From: Verrucomicrobiota bacterium | GTDB taxonomy: Bacteria > Verrucomicrobiota > Verrucomicrobiia > Verrucomicrobiales > DEV007 | DNA length: 5,920 nucleotides | Assembly: GCA_020630835.1 (NCBI GenBank) | Contig: JAHDIL010000116.1 | Coordinates: 224 to 6,143, forward strand | Direction of reading: 5' to 3' | Shown here: in pieces, positions 5,848 to 5,920 of the stretch | Numbering within the stretch: position 1 is the stretch's first letter | Layout: every line of letters starts with the position of its first letter | Made by a program: the position numbers and the translations under genes | Notes under the pieces: model-generated | The model's input: the letters and a program-made list of their open reading frames with translations, nothing else | Database searches by the model: none | What the model was told of the DNA's origin: nothing

Positions 5848-5920
5848 GTCGATGAGCGATGCAAACGGCTAAGGTGCTATTCACTGCTTTTTCCGACTGC
5901 TTAGCATCGCCCTGCCATCG
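5848..5920. other. Right-edge region with no supported gene
   Basis: No coding region is supported here. On the minus strand two frames hit stops quickly. The third stays open from the window edge through the palindrome into the glutaredoxin gene, but its peptide resembles no family I know and overlaps the glutaredoxin by about 45 bases, so I do not call it. GCTAAG and CTTAGC form a 6-bp inverted repeat with a long loop, which is weak. I see no convincing promoter. Confidence 0.4.

Noticed and set aside
5497..5904. Plus-strand open frame of 135 codons spanning the glutaredoxin gene
   Set aside because: It is the antisense of a glutaredoxin with a clear CGWS site and cis-proline; the Ser/Thr-rich peptide is typical of a shadow frame.
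5763..5920. Minus-strand open frame entering from the right edge, possible 3' end of an upstream gene
   Set aside because: It would overlap the glutaredoxin by about 45 bases and its peptide shows no family resemblance.

Overview
The window reads as a slice of a bacterial chromosome in which all six recognisable genes lie on the minus strand. In transcription order (high to low coordinates) they are a monothiol-type glutaredoxin, chromosome-partitioning parB, an M28-family lipoprotein peptidase or glutaminyl-cyclase-like protein, murD, a membrane-anchored two-LysM protein, and ftsW, which is cut by the left edge. The last five are tightly packed (gaps of 11, 30, 21 and 47 bases) and probably form one operon. 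The glutaredoxin is separated from parB by a 92-base leader-like gap.

Organism: murD, a LysM protein and ftsW together are part of a division and cell-wall (dcw) cluster of a diderm bacterium, with an outer-membrane-type lipoprotein upstream. The CGWS glutaredoxin with a C-terminal tail, the SPGTSSFDMF form of MurD and the LysM gene inserted between murD and ftsW look to me like the Opitutae/Puniceicoccales side of Verrucomicrobia. This is recognition from memory, not a search result. None of the six starts has a recognisable Shine-Dalgarno sequence.

Layout: 1-1040 ftsW (partial); 1041-1087 gap with an 8-bp hairpin; 1088-1963 LysM protein; 1985-3328 murD; 3359-4360 M28 lipoprotein; 4372-5304 parB; 5305-5396 gap with mutually exclusive hairpins; 5397-5807 glutaredoxin; 5808-5920 upstream region with a perfect 10-1-10 palindrome built from parS-like half-sites in everted order.

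How it works together: MurD adds D-glutamate to the peptidoglycan precursor in the cytoplasm, FtsW polymerises lipid II at the septum, and the LysM protein probably binds peptidoglycan in the periplasm. ParB links this unit to chromosome segregation. No parA or mraY lies beside its usual partner here. The most unusual points are the parS-like palindrome upstream of the glutaredoxin/parB pair, an apparent Glu-to-His change at a metal-ligand position of the M28 protein, and the general absence of Shine-Dalgarno sequences. I see no mobile element, CRISPR array, tRNA or rRNA.
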